Notes: generated from the sequence alone by a model not told the origin. A stretch of 64,000 nt of DNA from Phenylobacterium sp. (GCF_030697925.1 NZ_JAUYOJ010000036.1:1-64000); one strand, 5' to 3'. Numbered from the stretch's first letter, positions 39,027 to 48,105 are shown. Program-made: numbers and translations.

Positions 39027-40856
39027 CGCGGGTCGGCCGAGATCGTTCGGCTGGGGCGCGACGGCAAGGGCCACGAGCGGTTCACCAGCCGCGAGATGCT
39101 CGGCGTCGAACAACGCCTGGAGAGCTCGGCACAGGCGCTCGCGGAACGTCGCGGACATGGCGTCTCGGAGCTTGCGCAGACGCGCGCGGATTGCTCGGCC
39201 CAGGCGCGCGGCCTCGACCTCTCGGAGCAGCAGCGCGACGCCTTCGGCCATGTGACCGGGCCCCGCGATCTCTCCATCGTCATCGGCTATGCCGGGACCG
39301 GCAAGAGCGCCATGCTGGGCGTCGCCAAGGACGCCTGGGAAGCCCAGGGCTACCAGGTCCGCGGGGCGGCGCTTTCGGGCATGGCGGCCGAGAACCTCGA
39401 GGGCGGATCGGCAATCGCCTCGCGCACATTGGCGAGCTGGGAGCACGCCTGGGCGCGGGGTCGCGACCGGCTGGGATCGCGCGACGTGCTGGTGATCGAC
39501 GAGGCGGGCCTGGTCGGGTCGCGGCAGATGGAGCGCATCCTTGGTAAGGCTGAGGCCGCCGGCGCCAAGGTGGTGCTGGTGGGCGACGCCGAGCAACTGC
39601 AGGCCATCGAAGCCGGGGCGGCGTTCCGGGCGCTGGCCGAGCGGCATGGGGCGGCGGAACTCACCGACATCCGCCGCCAGCAGGTCGGCTGGCAGCGCGA
39701 CGCCACGCGGCATCTGGCGACCGAGCGCACCGCCGAGGCGCTCGGGGCGTACAAGGTCGCGGGCCTGGTCCGCGATCACGCCACACCGGACGACGCCCGA
39801 CAGGCCGTGGTGGCCGGCTGGGACGCGGTGCGTCGCGAGGCGCCGGCGACCTCGCAGGTGATGCTCGCCTACACCCGCGACGACGTGGCGGCGCTGAACG
39901 GCCTGGCGCGGGCGCGGATGCGCGAGGCCGGCGCGCTTGGGCCTGAGCAGACCGTCGCGGCGGCGCGGGGCGAACGCGCCTTCGCCGCCGGCGACCGGGT
40001 GATGTTCCTACGCAACGAGCGCTCGCTCGGGGTGAAGAACGGCAGCCTCGGCGAGGTGTCAGGACTTCGGCCTGGTGCGATGAGCGTGCGGCTGGACGAC
40101 GGACGGCGGGTGGACGTCGACCTGAAGACCTATGCCGATCTCGACCACGGCTACGCCACGACGATCCACAAGTCCCAGGGCGTCACCGTCAACAGGACCC
40201 ACGTGCTGGCAAGTGCGCACATGGATCGGCACGCGACCTATGTGGCGATGTCGCGCCATCGCCAGGACGCGGTGCTGCACTACGACCGCGAGAGCTTTCC
40301 GACCGATCGGCGGCTCATCCAGAACTTGGGCCGCGAGCGGGTGAAGGACACCACGCTGGACTACGCGACGCAGTTCTCCGGTCGCCGCGGGATAGGGGTG
40401 GACCCGCATGCGCCTGCCGCGGATCGGCCAGGCATGTTCACGGGCTTCCGGCCAAGCGATCGCATGCCGCTCTCGGAGCCCGGCGTGAACCTGAGCGCGG
40501 CCGCCCAGGCCTATGGCCGGGCCTGGGCCGACGCTGATCGGATGTCGGACCTAGGACTGCCTGTGCTTGAACACCAGACGCAGGCGCTTGAGCGGGCCGC
40601 GCGGGCGCTCGACGCGGTGCGTCCTGGGCTGTCCGAGGCCATGGAACGCCGTCTCCGCGCTGAGCCTCACCTCGCCGATCAGGCGCGGCGCGGCGACGCG
40701 CGGGCGCTCCTGCGAGGCGCGGAGCAGGATCGGCTGAGCCTGGGAGGCGAGGGGAAGGCCGGGCTTCGTCAGGGGCCCGAGCGCGAGCTCTCCCTCGGCC
40801 AAGAGCGTCCGCCGCCCACCCGGGCGCGCGGCCTCGATCGGGGATGGGAGCGATGA
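39027..40856 (+). pseudogene. TraA-type conjugative relaxase, N-terminal relaxase domain missing
   Basis: The fragment starts at AEIVRLGRDGKGHERFTSREML, which normally lies deep inside Ti-plasmid-type TraA. It retains the helicase half: Walker A GYAGTGKSAML, DVLVIDEAGLVGSRQM, VVLVGDAEQLQAIEAG, and the later YATTIHKSQGVTVNRTHVL and ATYVAMSRHRQ motifs. The MobA/MobL relaxase domain that nicks oriT is gone, so it cannot start transfer. The 3' end is intact and overlaps the next gene by 4 bases (ATGA). The 5' junction coincides with the truncated DUF1993 gene. Confidence 0.85.
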
Positions 40857-41521
40857 GCGACGACCCGGCCACGGCGGCCTTCGATCACCTGCGCTCGGAG
40901 GTGACGCTCCTGCGGCGGGCTATCGAAGGGCTCTCAGCCCAACAGCCGGAGGCGCCGGCCGACTACGCGCCGACCTTGGCGAAGCTCAACAAGGCAGTCT
41001 CGCAGGTCGGCGAGCATCTTGATCAGATCTCGCTGAGCCCGGCGCTATCCCTCACGCCGGAGATCGTCGCCACGCAGCTTCGGAAGCACGCGTCGGACGC
41101 GCGATCTGAGGTCCATCGTGAACTGGCCCAGGCGGTCAGCGGTTTGTCCCAGGCGACCGGCGTGCTCACCAAATCGGCCGGCCTGATCCGGACGCGCGAC
41201 GCTCAACGGCGTTGGCTGGCCTATGCCGCGCTGGCGGGAGGCGCCTGCGCCCTCATCGCTTGGCTGGGCTTGTCCGGGCCAATTTCACGGGCGCTTCCGG
41301 CCGCTTGGCAGGTTCCAGAGCGGATGGCCGCAGCTGCGCTCGGTCAGGATCGGTGGGCGGCAGGGGCGCGGTTGATGCGAGGGGCAGAAGATGAAACCTG
41401 GCAACGCCTCCGCCTCGGCGAGGATCTGATGTTGCGGAATGCCGACGTGATCGACGCGTGCGCGAAGCGGGCGATCCGCCTCAAGCGGTCGGTCGCCTGC
41501 GAGGTTCGGATCGGCGGTTGA
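40853..41521 (+). CDS. DUF6118-like membrane protein linked to TraA
   Basis: The 222-residue protein has a helical N-terminus (AAFDHLRSEVTLLRRAIEGLSAQQ; TLAKLNKAVSQVGEHLDQI), one transmembrane helix (WLAYAALAGGACALIAWLGL, about 120-145) and a C-terminal basic part. It matches proteins annotated DUF6118 that follow TraA in alphaproteobacterial conjugative elements. It starts at ATG 40853, after GGGAG, and overlaps the TraA stop. It may assist the transfer machinery; function unproven. Confidence 0.75.
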   Translation: MSDDPATAAFDHLRSEVTLLRRAIEGLSAQQPEAPADYAPTLAKLNKAVSQVGEHLDQISLSPALSLTPEIVATQLRKHASDARSEVHRELAQAVSGLSQATGVLTKSAGLIRTRDAQRRWLAYAALAGGACALIAWLGLSGPISRALPAAWQVPERMAAAALGQDRWAAGARLMRGAEDETWQRLRLGEDLMLRNADVIDACAKRAIRLKRSVACEVRIGG

Positions 41522-41657
41522 TGGCTCTCGGCAGACAAGCGAAGCCTTGGCTTAGGGCCTGAGGCTTGAACGTCGGCTGCCTAGCGGGATGTCGTGGGTT
41601 CGAACCCTTCGCGCGGGTCGTGGGACTAAAGTTCGAAGCTGCGGCGTATATGTGACT

Positions 41658-42206
41658 ATGGGGCCGCTCGATCCACCGCCGATCCTCGATCATCTGGATG
41701 CGCTGCGGAGCTATGCGAGAACGCTGACGCTAGGGGGGCAGGAGGCCGACGATCTCGTCCATGACGCCCTGGTGCGCGCCTACGACAAGCGGCACACCTT
41801 CCGCGCCGACGGCGATCTTGGGCGCTGGTTGTTGTCGATCCTGCACAACACCTTCGTGAGCAACCTGCGGCGCGAGCGCGCCGAGGCGGCCAGGATCGAA
41901 AAGGCCTGGCGACCCGGCGCCGATCGCGTCGAGCCTGCGCAGGAGCACGCCGCCGAGGTGGCCCGCGTGCAGGCCGCCTTCGTCGACCTGCCGGCGGAAC
42001 AGCGCGCGGTGCTCCACCTCGTCGTCGGCGAGGGCCTTTCCTACCAGGACGTGGCGCAGGTGCTGAACCTGCCGCTCGGAACCGTCATGTCACGACTGGC
42101 CAGGGCGCGTTCCGCCCTGCGTCCGGCCGATCTGCGGGGCGAGGCGGCGTCCTCGGAAACGCCCCGCAGGAAGCTTCGTATCGTCGGAGGAACTGACGAT
42201 GACTAA
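41658..42206 (+). CDS. ECF-type sigma factor
   Basis: The 182-residue protein has region 2 (YARTLTLGGQEADDLVHDALVRAYDKRHTFRADGDLGRWLLSILHNTFVSNLRRER) and region 4 (LPAEQRAVLHLVVGEGLSYQDVAQVLNLPLGTVMSRLARARSAL) of group 4 sigma-70 factors. ATG 41658 is the likely start; the frame remains open upstream. It overlaps the anti-sigma gene by 8 bases and leads an operon with a redoxin/2OG-oxygenase fusion and a small membrane protein, suggesting a stress response. GGGAC-N18-CGT at 41622-41647 could be its own promoter, which is a weak match. Confidence 0.9.
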   Translation: MGPLDPPPILDHLDALRSYARTLTLGGQEADDLVHDALVRAYDKRHTFRADGDLGRWLLSILHNTFVSNLRRERAEAARIEKAWRPGADRVEPAQEHAAEVARVQAAFVDLPAEQRAVLHLVVGEGLSYQDVAQVLNLPLGTVMSRLARARSALRPADLRGEAASSETPRRKLRIVGGTDDD

Positions 42207-42960
42207 CGATCCGATCACCGATCTCGACCTGCAAGCCTATGTCGACGGCCGGTTGGGCGTCGACCGCTGTGGTGCGGTCGAAGAACACCTTGCGGCGCAT
42301 CCGGAGGCCGCCGCCCATGTCATGGCGGACATGGCGAGCGCCCGTGCTCTGCGGGCCCTTCTGGATGCGCCACTTTCGCCTGCGAGCCCTCGCGTCCTCC
42401 AGCGTGTCGACGCGCTGGCCGTTGGGCTGAGCCGGGGCCGGAAGTTCCGCAGGGCGGGGGTGGCGGCCTCGCTTGCGGTGGTCTTTCTCGGGGGCTGGGC
42501 GGTCGGGCAACTTGCCTCGGCCAGCCCGATGATCCCCGATTTCGTGGACGAAGCGGTCATGTCGCGTAGGACTGCGCTGCTGCGGGCGCGGATGGATTCC
42601 CAGCCGGAAGTCGTGCGCCTCGATCGGGCGGAGATTTCGGCGGCGACCCGGATTGTCCTGCCCATCCTGCCGTCCGACTGGCGCGTGACCGACGTGCAGG
42701 TGTTTCCCTCCGACGAAGGCCCCAGCGTCGGCATGGCGTTCCAGAGCCGCGAGCTCGGGCGTGTATCGCTATTCGCCGTTCGCACTCGGGACTCCTCGCA
42801 GATCTCGCCGACCACCATCCGGCGGGACGAGGGGGTGGTGGCCTATTGGCGTCACGGCGACATGGCCTACGCGCTCATGGCGTCGGCGGGGCAGGCGAAG
42901 GTCGCCAAGGTCGCGCGGCGGCTCGCGGCGAGCACGACAAGCGCCAGCGACCACTCCTGA
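42199..42960 (+). CDS. Membrane-bound anti-sigma factor
   Basis: The 253-residue protein has an N-terminal anti-sigma domain (DLDLQAYVDGRLGVDRCGAVEEHLAAHPEAAAHV) lacking the full HxxxCxxC zinc motif. One transmembrane helix follows (AGVAASLAVVFLGGWAVGQL, about 88-107), then a periplasmic domain (ILPSDWRVTDVQVFPSDEGPSVGMAFQSRELGRVSLFAVRT). It overlaps the sigma gene by 8 bases, the standard ECF pairing, and should hold the sigma factor at the membrane until a signal arrives. Confidence 0.9.
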   Translation: MTNDPITDLDLQAYVDGRLGVDRCGAVEEHLAAHPEAAAHVMADMASARALRALLDAPLSPASPRVLQRVDALAVGLSRGRKFRRAGVAASLAVVFLGGWAVGQLASASPMIPDFVDEAVMSRRTALLRARMDSQPEVVRLDRAEISAATRIVLPILPSDWRVTDVQVFPSDEGPSVGMAFQSRELGRVSLFAVRTRDSSQISPTTIRRDEGVVAYWRHGDMAYALMASAGQAKVAKVARRLAASTTSASDHS

Positions 42961-42980
42961 TTGACCGCGAGACACGATAG

Positions 42981-44051
42981 ATGCCCTTTGTCCAGCCGGG
43001 CCGCCCGGCGCCTTGGTTCGCCGCCCCGACCCACAGCAATCCCCAGTTCGCCTTCAGCAGCCTTGGCGGTCGCTTCCTGCTGCTGACCTTCCTGCCCCAG
43101 GACGAGGCCGCGGCGGCCGCCATTTGCGAGACGATCCGCGAGAACCGGGGCCGGTTCGGCATCGATCAGGTGATGGCCTTCAGCGTGGTGCGCACCGCGG
43201 CCTTGCATGCGCGTCAGCCCGAAGAGATCGCGCTGCGCTGGTTCCTCGATGAGGACGGCGCGCTCGGCCGGCTCTATGGCGCGGCGGACGAGGACGGCGA
43301 GAGCCCAGGCGGCTGGCTGATCATCGATCCGTCCCTGCGCGTCTGGTCGACCGGTCCGCTGTCGCAGCTCGACGGCGCGTTCCAGAGGATCGGCCTGCTG
43401 CCACGACCCGACGACCATGCCGGGACGCCAATCCATGCGCCCGTGCTGATCGTGCCCCGCATCCTGGAGCCCGCGATCTGTCGCCAGCTGATCGAGATCT
43501 ACGAGGCCGATGGCGGCTCGCCCTCGGGGGTGATGCAGCAGGTCGGCGGCAAGACCGTGGGCGTGCTGAGCGACTTCAAGAAACGGCGCGACGCCGACAT
43601 CACCGACGAGGCCCTGAAGGCCGCGCTTCGGCAGCGGCTCCATGCCCGGCTCCTTCCGGAGATCGAGAAGGCGTTCCAGTTCAAGGTGACGCGCATGGAG
43701 CGCTACATCGTGGCCGCCTATGACGCCAAGGAGGGCGGCTATTTCCGGCCGCACCGCGACAACACGACCACCGGCACGGCGCATCGCCAGTTCGCCTGTT
43801 CCATCAATCTCAACGCCGAAGACTTCGAAGGCGGCGATCTGCGGTTCCCCGAGTTCGGGACCCGGACCTATCGGCCGCCGACCGGCGGCGCGGTGATCTT
43901 CTCCTGCTCGCTGCTGCATGAGGCGACCCCAGTCACATCGGGCCGCAGGTATGCCTTCCTGCCCTTCTTCTATGACGACGCGGCGGCCGAGGTTCGCCAG
44001 GCCAACCTGGCGACCATCGTGCCCAAGGCGGCCGTGGCCGAAGAGGCCTGA
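42981..44051 (+). CDS. Redoxin-like/2OG-Fe(II) oxygenase fusion protein
   Basis: A 356-residue, two-domain protein. Residues 1-140 have a thioredoxin/AhpC-like fold (PGRPAPWFAAPTHSNPQFAFSSLGGRFLLLTFLPQD), but the peroxidatic T-x-x-C position is absent; C49 is the nearest cysteine. Residues about 150-330 form a prolyl-4-hydroxylase-type dioxygenase with Fe ligands H258 and D260 (YFRPHRDN) and H313 (LLHEATPV), and the 2-oxoglutarate arginine in SGRRYAFLPFF. It probably hydroxylates a protein or peptide side chain using O2 and 2-oxoglutarate. It is the third gene of the ECF operon. Confidence 0.88.
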   Translation: MPFVQPGRPAPWFAAPTHSNPQFAFSSLGGRFLLLTFLPQDEAAAAAICETIRENRGRFGIDQVMAFSVVRTAALHARQPEEIALRWFLDEDGALGRLYGAADEDGESPGGWLIIDPSLRVWSTGPLSQLDGAFQRIGLLPRPDDHAGTPIHAPVLIVPRILEPAICRQLIEIYEADGGSPSGVMQQVGGKTVGVLSDFKKRRDADITDEALKAALRQRLHARLLPEIEKAFQFKVTRMERYIVAAYDAKEGGYFRPHRDNTTTGTAHRQFACSINLNAEDFEGGDLRFPEFGTRTYRPPTGGAVIFSCSLLHEATPVTSGRRYAFLPFFYDDAAAEVRQANLATIVPKAAVAEEA

Positions 44052-44061
44052 GGTCGAGCCG

Positions 44062-44220
44062 GTGCAACTTCTCTCCAATCTGGGTTTTGGCCTCGCGATC
44101 CTGGGCCTCGCCAATGCGATCAAGCCCATGGCGGGCACGCCGTTCAACAGCCGAGGGCTGGGCCTCGGCGCCGCGGCCGCCGGCCTGGCGATCATCATCG
44201 TCGTGAACAATGTCGGCTGA
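44062..44220 (+). CDS. 52-residue hydrophobic protein at the end of the ECF operon
   Basis: GTG 44062, preceded by GAGGTCGAGCCG, opens a 52-residue frame with two hydrophobic stretches (LLSNLGFGLAILGLANAI and LGLGAAAAGLAIIIVVNNVG). It lies 10 bases after the oxygenase stop codon, so it is probably co-translated with the operon. No family recognised; it is likely a small inner-membrane protein. Confidence 0.5.
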   Translation: MQLLSNLGFGLAILGLANAIKPMAGTPFNSRGLGLGAAAAGLAIIIVVNNVG

Positions 44221-44365
44221 CGGGGCCACGGCGTCGGACACCCAAGTTGAGCTTTCGGCCTCGTTCGCCCGAACCTGGTCGAGTTGGCAATCGCGCGCGC
44301 CCGGCGTTCCCCCTAAGCTGCCGCCCGCGGCTCCGGGAGAGCCCCGCTTGGATTCCTAAGGTCAG

Positions 44366-45694
44366 ATGATCCTCCTCGCCTCGGCCGTCGTGCTCCTCCT
44401 GCTGGTGCTCAACGGTCTCTTCGCCATGTCCGAACTGGCCGTGGTGTCCTCCCGGCGCGCCAAGCTGCAGAGTCGCGCCGATCGCGGGGACAAGGGCGCC
44501 AAGGCCGCGCTCAAGCTCTCGGAGAACCCGACACGCTTCCTCGCCGCCGTGCAGGTAGGGATCACCTTGATCGGCATCCTGTCGGGCGCCTTTGGCCAGG
44601 CGACCATAGCGGGCGAACTCGACCTGATCCTGGAAGGCGTGCCGGCGGTGGCCGCCTATTCCGAGCCAATCGCCACAGGCGTCGTCGTCGTCGTCCTCAC
44701 CTACCTCTCCCTCATCGTCGGCGAGCTGGTGCCCAAACGCTTCGCCATGGCCTATCCGGAAACCATCGCCGCGGCCGTCTCCCGGCCGCTGTCGCTGCTG
44801 GCCAGGGCGCTCGGCCCCTTTGTCACCCTGCTGACCGTTTCGACGGTGGGCGTGCTTCGCCTGCTCGGCGTGCGCGACCAGAAGGGCGAGGAGATCACCC
44901 ACGAGGAAGTGGAGACCGTGCTCGCCGAGGGCGCGAACGCAGGGCTCATCGAGCCGGAGGAGCAGGCGATGATCAGCGAGGTCATGCGGCTCGGCGACCG
45001 TCAGGTCCGGGTGGCCATGACGCCGCGGCGCGACGTGCACTGGATTTCGCTGTCCGATCCCCTGGCCCAGCAGAAGGCCGATGTGCGGGCCTGCCCCTAT
45101 TCGCGCATCGTCGTGGCCCAGGGCGCCGACGTCGATGAACCCGTCGGCGTGGTCCACAAGAAGGACCTGCTCGACGCCCTGCTGGACGGGAGCGAGCTTT
45201 CGGTGACCGAGCTCATGGTGACGCCGCTCTATATCTCAGAGACGACCTCAGTCCTGAAGGCCTTTGGCCTCTTGAAACAGACCCCGCTGCACATGGCGCT
45301 GGTCGTCGACGAGTTCGGGGCCTTGGAGGGTGTGGTCACCGCCACCGATCTGCTGGAGATGATCGCCGGCGATTTCGACGAAGCCCACGACACCGACAGC
45401 CCGAGCGCGATCCTGCGGCGGGAAGACGGTTCGTTCCTCGTCGACGGCCGGGCCGATGTCGACGAACTGGCCCGCGCTCTCCACGCCGATTTCGGAGAGA
45501 CGGGCCAGTATCACACCGCCGCAGGCCTGGTCCTCCACGAGGTCGGCCGCCTGCCGACGGAGGGGGAGGTCTTCCAGATCGCCGGCTTCAGCGTCGAGGT
45601 GATCGACATGGATGACCGGCGGATCGACAAGCTGCTGTTCCGCAAGGCTCGCCGGGGAAGCGCAAGCACGGTCACAGATTCCATCTCCGCCTGA
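44366..45694 (+). CDS. CorC/HlyC-family membrane protein with CBS domains
   Basis: The 442-residue protein has an N-terminal CNNM/DUF21 membrane domain (LLASAVVLLLLVLNGLFAMSELAVVSSRRAKL). Two CBS domains follow (VAMTPRRDVHWISL..., PVGVVHKKDLLDALLDG..., HMALVVDEFGALEGVVTATDLLEMIAG) and then a C-terminal CorC/HlyC transporter-associated domain (FLVDGRADVDELARALHADF; AGLVLHEVGRLPTEGEVF). Such proteins take part in Mg2+ or other cation efflux. The protein is complete. A badly decayed piece of a relative lies at 47607-47925. Confidence 0.92.
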   Translation: MILLASAVVLLLLVLNGLFAMSELAVVSSRRAKLQSRADRGDKGAKAALKLSENPTRFLAAVQVGITLIGILSGAFGQATIAGELDLILEGVPAVAAYSEPIATGVVVVVLTYLSLIVGELVPKRFAMAYPETIAAAVSRPLSLLARALGPFVTLLTVSTVGVLRLLGVRDQKGEEITHEEVETVLAEGANAGLIEPEEQAMISEVMRLGDRQVRVAMTPRRDVHWISLSDPLAQQKADVRACPYSRIVVAQGADVDEPVGVVHKKDLLDALLDGSELSVTELMVTPLYISETTSVLKAFGLLKQTPLHMALVVDEFGALEGVVTATDLLEMIAGDFDEAHDTDSPSAILRREDGSFLVDGRADVDELARALHADFGETGQYHTAAGLVLHEVGRLPTEGEVFQIAGFSVEVIDMDDRRIDKLLFRKARRGSASTVTDSISA

Positions 45695-45736
45695 GATCGG
45701 CCGCGCCGAAGGGCGACAGCCCTGACCGGGATCGGA

Positions 45737-46045
45737 TCAGGCCCACCTGCGAAGCGCCTCGCGATCGGCGCGCACCCGTTGCTGTTTCCAGACGATCTGT
45801 CCCCATTCGGTGATCGCAAAGATCGCCCGACCACTCGCCTCGGGCCGCGCTTCAAGAACGCGCCATAGGAGCCCCCTGTCGCAAAGCGTGTCGAGGCGCG
45901 TTGCGCGACGCCGCTCGGGCAGGCTTGCGAGGCGCCGGTCGACGGTCAACCACCCCTGCCGAAGCGCTTGGTCGAGCACGTCGTGATCCAGAGGCTCCAG
46001 CTCATCCCAGCGAGACCCCAACCTTGAGGCCGGGTCCGAAGCCAT
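45737..46045 (-). CDS. Small hypothetical protein, winged-helix-like
   Basis: From ATG 46045 the frame gives 102 residues: LDHDVLDQALRQGWLTVDRRLASLPERRRATRLDTLCDRGLLWRVLEARPEASGRAIFAITEWGQIVW. The helix-rich centre followed by GRAIFAITEWGQ, like a beta-wing, resembles a small DNA-binding winged helix. No family recognised. The frame is open further upstream, but that part is unlike protein. It converges on the CorC gene. Confidence 0.5.
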   Translation of the reverse strand: MASDPASRLGSRWDELEPLDHDVLDQALRQGWLTVDRRLASLPERRRATRLDTLCDRGLLWRVLEARPEASGRAIFAITEWGQIVWKQQRVRADREALRRWA

Positions 46046-46587
46046 AGTCGGTTCGGACTTGGCGCGGTCGCGGCCGCCAGCTTGGCGACGCGGGTCGTCT
46101 ACGTCGTGAGGGATGCAGGCCGGGTGAGCGAGATCGCCAGCGACCTCCACGCGGTCTCGGCGGACGGACCGGAAGGCGGTCAGGTGGATGATCGGACTTG
46201 GGCCACACTTGTCGCTCATGTGGAATAGACGCGGCCAAGTCCGCTTTTAGTCCCTTCAACCTGACACAAGACGGGCGACCCCGCTACCGGGTCGCGCCGA
46301 TCTGGCGACCTGCACGAGCTGTGGACCCGAGGTCGCCCTCACATCGTTGGCTCATGCTTCCCGGGGTGATCTACAAGGCTCCGACAACTTCGGTGGTTTC
46401 CGAAAGAGCCTTGGGGGTGGCGCGACTGAGGCGCCGAGCAGTGCCAGGGCGAGAGCTCAGCGCGAAATGACTGGGAAAGTCCGCAAATGACCCATGCGCG
46501 GTTCCATGCGGAATTGCGCAGCGATTCGCCGGCTTTTCGTCGCGCGCGACGAAACGCGTCGGACTTGGCTTTCAGAGCCTTGCAAAC
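46046..46587. other. 540-base stretch without a supported gene
   Basis: No coding frame with a ribosome site and protein-like composition is seen between the small winged-helix-like gene and the internal attachment module. A short plus-strand frame (46198-46470) exists but has no recognisable features. It is island DNA leading into the AT-rich right-end module. Confidence 0.5.
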
Positions 46588-46669
46588 TTACACACTTTCT
46601 TACACACTTGATGAACTAGCAGAAAAAACATGAATATAATCAACTACTTATGGTAGACGCGCCGGACTC
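46588..46669 (+). other. Internal att module: arm box plus partial core
   Basis: The 20-base box TTACACACTTTCTTACACAC (46588-46607) is identical to the one at 50292-50311. From it to the core is exactly the same distance in both places (core begins at 46653 and 50357). The core matches 17 bases (GTAGACGCGCCGGACTC) and then diverges into SulP coding sequence (GATGTCC...). The intervening AT-rich DNA is similar in character, with many matching short blocks. Confidence 0.8.
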
Positions 46670-47588
46670 GATGTCCGCAACGTCGGCGACATGGGACAGA
46701 TGCCCTCGAGCCTGCCGATGTTCCACCTCCCGATGGTTCCCCTCACCTGGGAAACCCTGGCCATCATCGCGCCGATCACGGCGACGCTGGCGTTCGTCGG
46801 TCTCTTGGAGAGCCTGCTGACCGCCAACCTGCTGGACGACATCACCGACACGCCATCCGACAAGGATCGCGAGACCCGCGGCCAGGGTGTCGCCAACATC
46901 GCCTCTGGCCTCTTCGGCGGCATGGCGGGCTGCGCCATGATCGGCCAGTCGATCATCAACGTGTCCTCTGGCGCGCGGCCGGCTCTCGACGCTCTGGGCT
47001 GGGCTGTTTCTCCTGTTCCTGATCCTGGTGCTGCAGGACTGGGTGGCGCGAATCCCGATGGCCGCCCTGGTGGCCGTCATGATCATGGTCTCGGTCGGCG
47101 CCTTTGACTGGGGCTCGATGCTGCGCCTGCGCTCGACCCCATTTCAGTCGTCTATCGTCATGCTGGCCACGACAGCCACCGTGGTCGCCACGCATGACCT
47201 GTCGAAAGGCGTGGTGCTCGGCGTGATCCTCTCGGCGGTCTTCTTCATGCGCAAGGTCGGCAAGACCATGGCGGTGACGGAGATCGAAACTCCGGAGGAT
47301 GGCCTGCTCCGCTACAGGGTGACCGGCCAGTTGTTCTTCGCCTCCGCCGACCTCTTCGCCGCCAGCTTCGAGCATCACGGCCATCCGCGCCGGGTTGAGA
47401 TCGATATGACCGGCGCCCACCTCTGGGATCTCACCGGGGTCGCCGCCGTGGACAAGGTCGTATTCCGCTATCGCCGTCAGGGCGCGGAGGTGGAGGTGAT
47501 CGGCATGAACCAAACCGGTCAAACCCTGGTCGACCGTCTGGGCAAGCACGACAAGAACCACATGCCGTCGGGCGCCGCCGCCCACTGA
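46661..47588 (+). pseudogene. SulP-family anion transporter, truncated and frameshifted
   Basis: Reading from the att core, the frame gives [18 protein letters not shown], then [34 protein letters not shown], then [21 protein letters not shown]. This is the middle of a SulP bicarbonate/sulfate transporter. Around 46975-46985 it shifts frame and continues as [38 protein letters not shown] to a C-terminal STAS domain (RRVEIDMTGAHLWDLTGVAAVDKVV). The N-terminal about 220 residues are missing and replaced by the attachment module. Confidence 0.88.
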
Positions 47589-47606
47589 GCGAGAACCGTG
47601 CGCCTC

Positions 47607-47925
47607 TAGCGCGGCAGACGACCCTTCGGCGGCTCGCATTTGACCACGGCGAGCAAGGCCGCCGTGCAAAGCGCATCGCCGCCCCGGCCGAACGTCTCCG
47701 AGAGGTCGGTGGCCGTGACCGCGGCTTCCAAGGCGCAGAACTTACCGACGACCAGCGCCATTTGCTGCGGGGTCCGAAGGTCTGCAGGAACGAGTTCGTG
47801 TCGGAGATGGAAGGTCGGGTGACCATGAACTCGACCAGCGACTCTCGCCCCATCCAGCACGGAGTCGAGCATGTCCGTCTATTGACCACGCCGACGGGCG
47901 GAGAACGCAGCGGATGAGCGGAAGG
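47607..47925 (-). pseudogene. Decayed CBS-domain fragment of a CorC/HlyC-family gene
   Basis: Pieces in different minus-strand frames line up with residues about 255-340 of the intact CorC protein at 44366: VGVVNRR, then DSVLDGA, then LVEFMVTRPSISDTNSFLQTFG, then QQMALVVGKFCALEAAVTATDLSETF. The frame changes at least three times, so it is not translated as a protein. It is flanked by the SulP pseudogene and the promoter region of the beta-helix gene. Confidence 0.75.
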
Positions 47926-48105
47926 CGTCACCCAAGTGTCGAATCTAAATATTGGCCAACAACAATCGACAACTAGATGAATACAAGTTAACCAATCTGC
48001 TTAAGGACACCGTAAACGCGGGTACATACTTATCTCACCTAGCTGATCGTCGAGTATTTCTGACGGATTGCCCTCCTCAGAACTACGAGACCGGGGGGAG
48101 ATCAA

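Noticed and set aside
41590-41640. tRNA T-arm-like sequence (GGGTTCGAACCC) upstream of the ECF sigma gene
   Set aside because: The flanking bases do not pair into a T-stem, acceptor or anticodon arms; only a 12-base palindrome remains, which can occur by chance.
46198-46470. 90-residue plus-strand frame
   Set aside because: No ribosome site, no domain or signal, and composition like non-coding island DNA.
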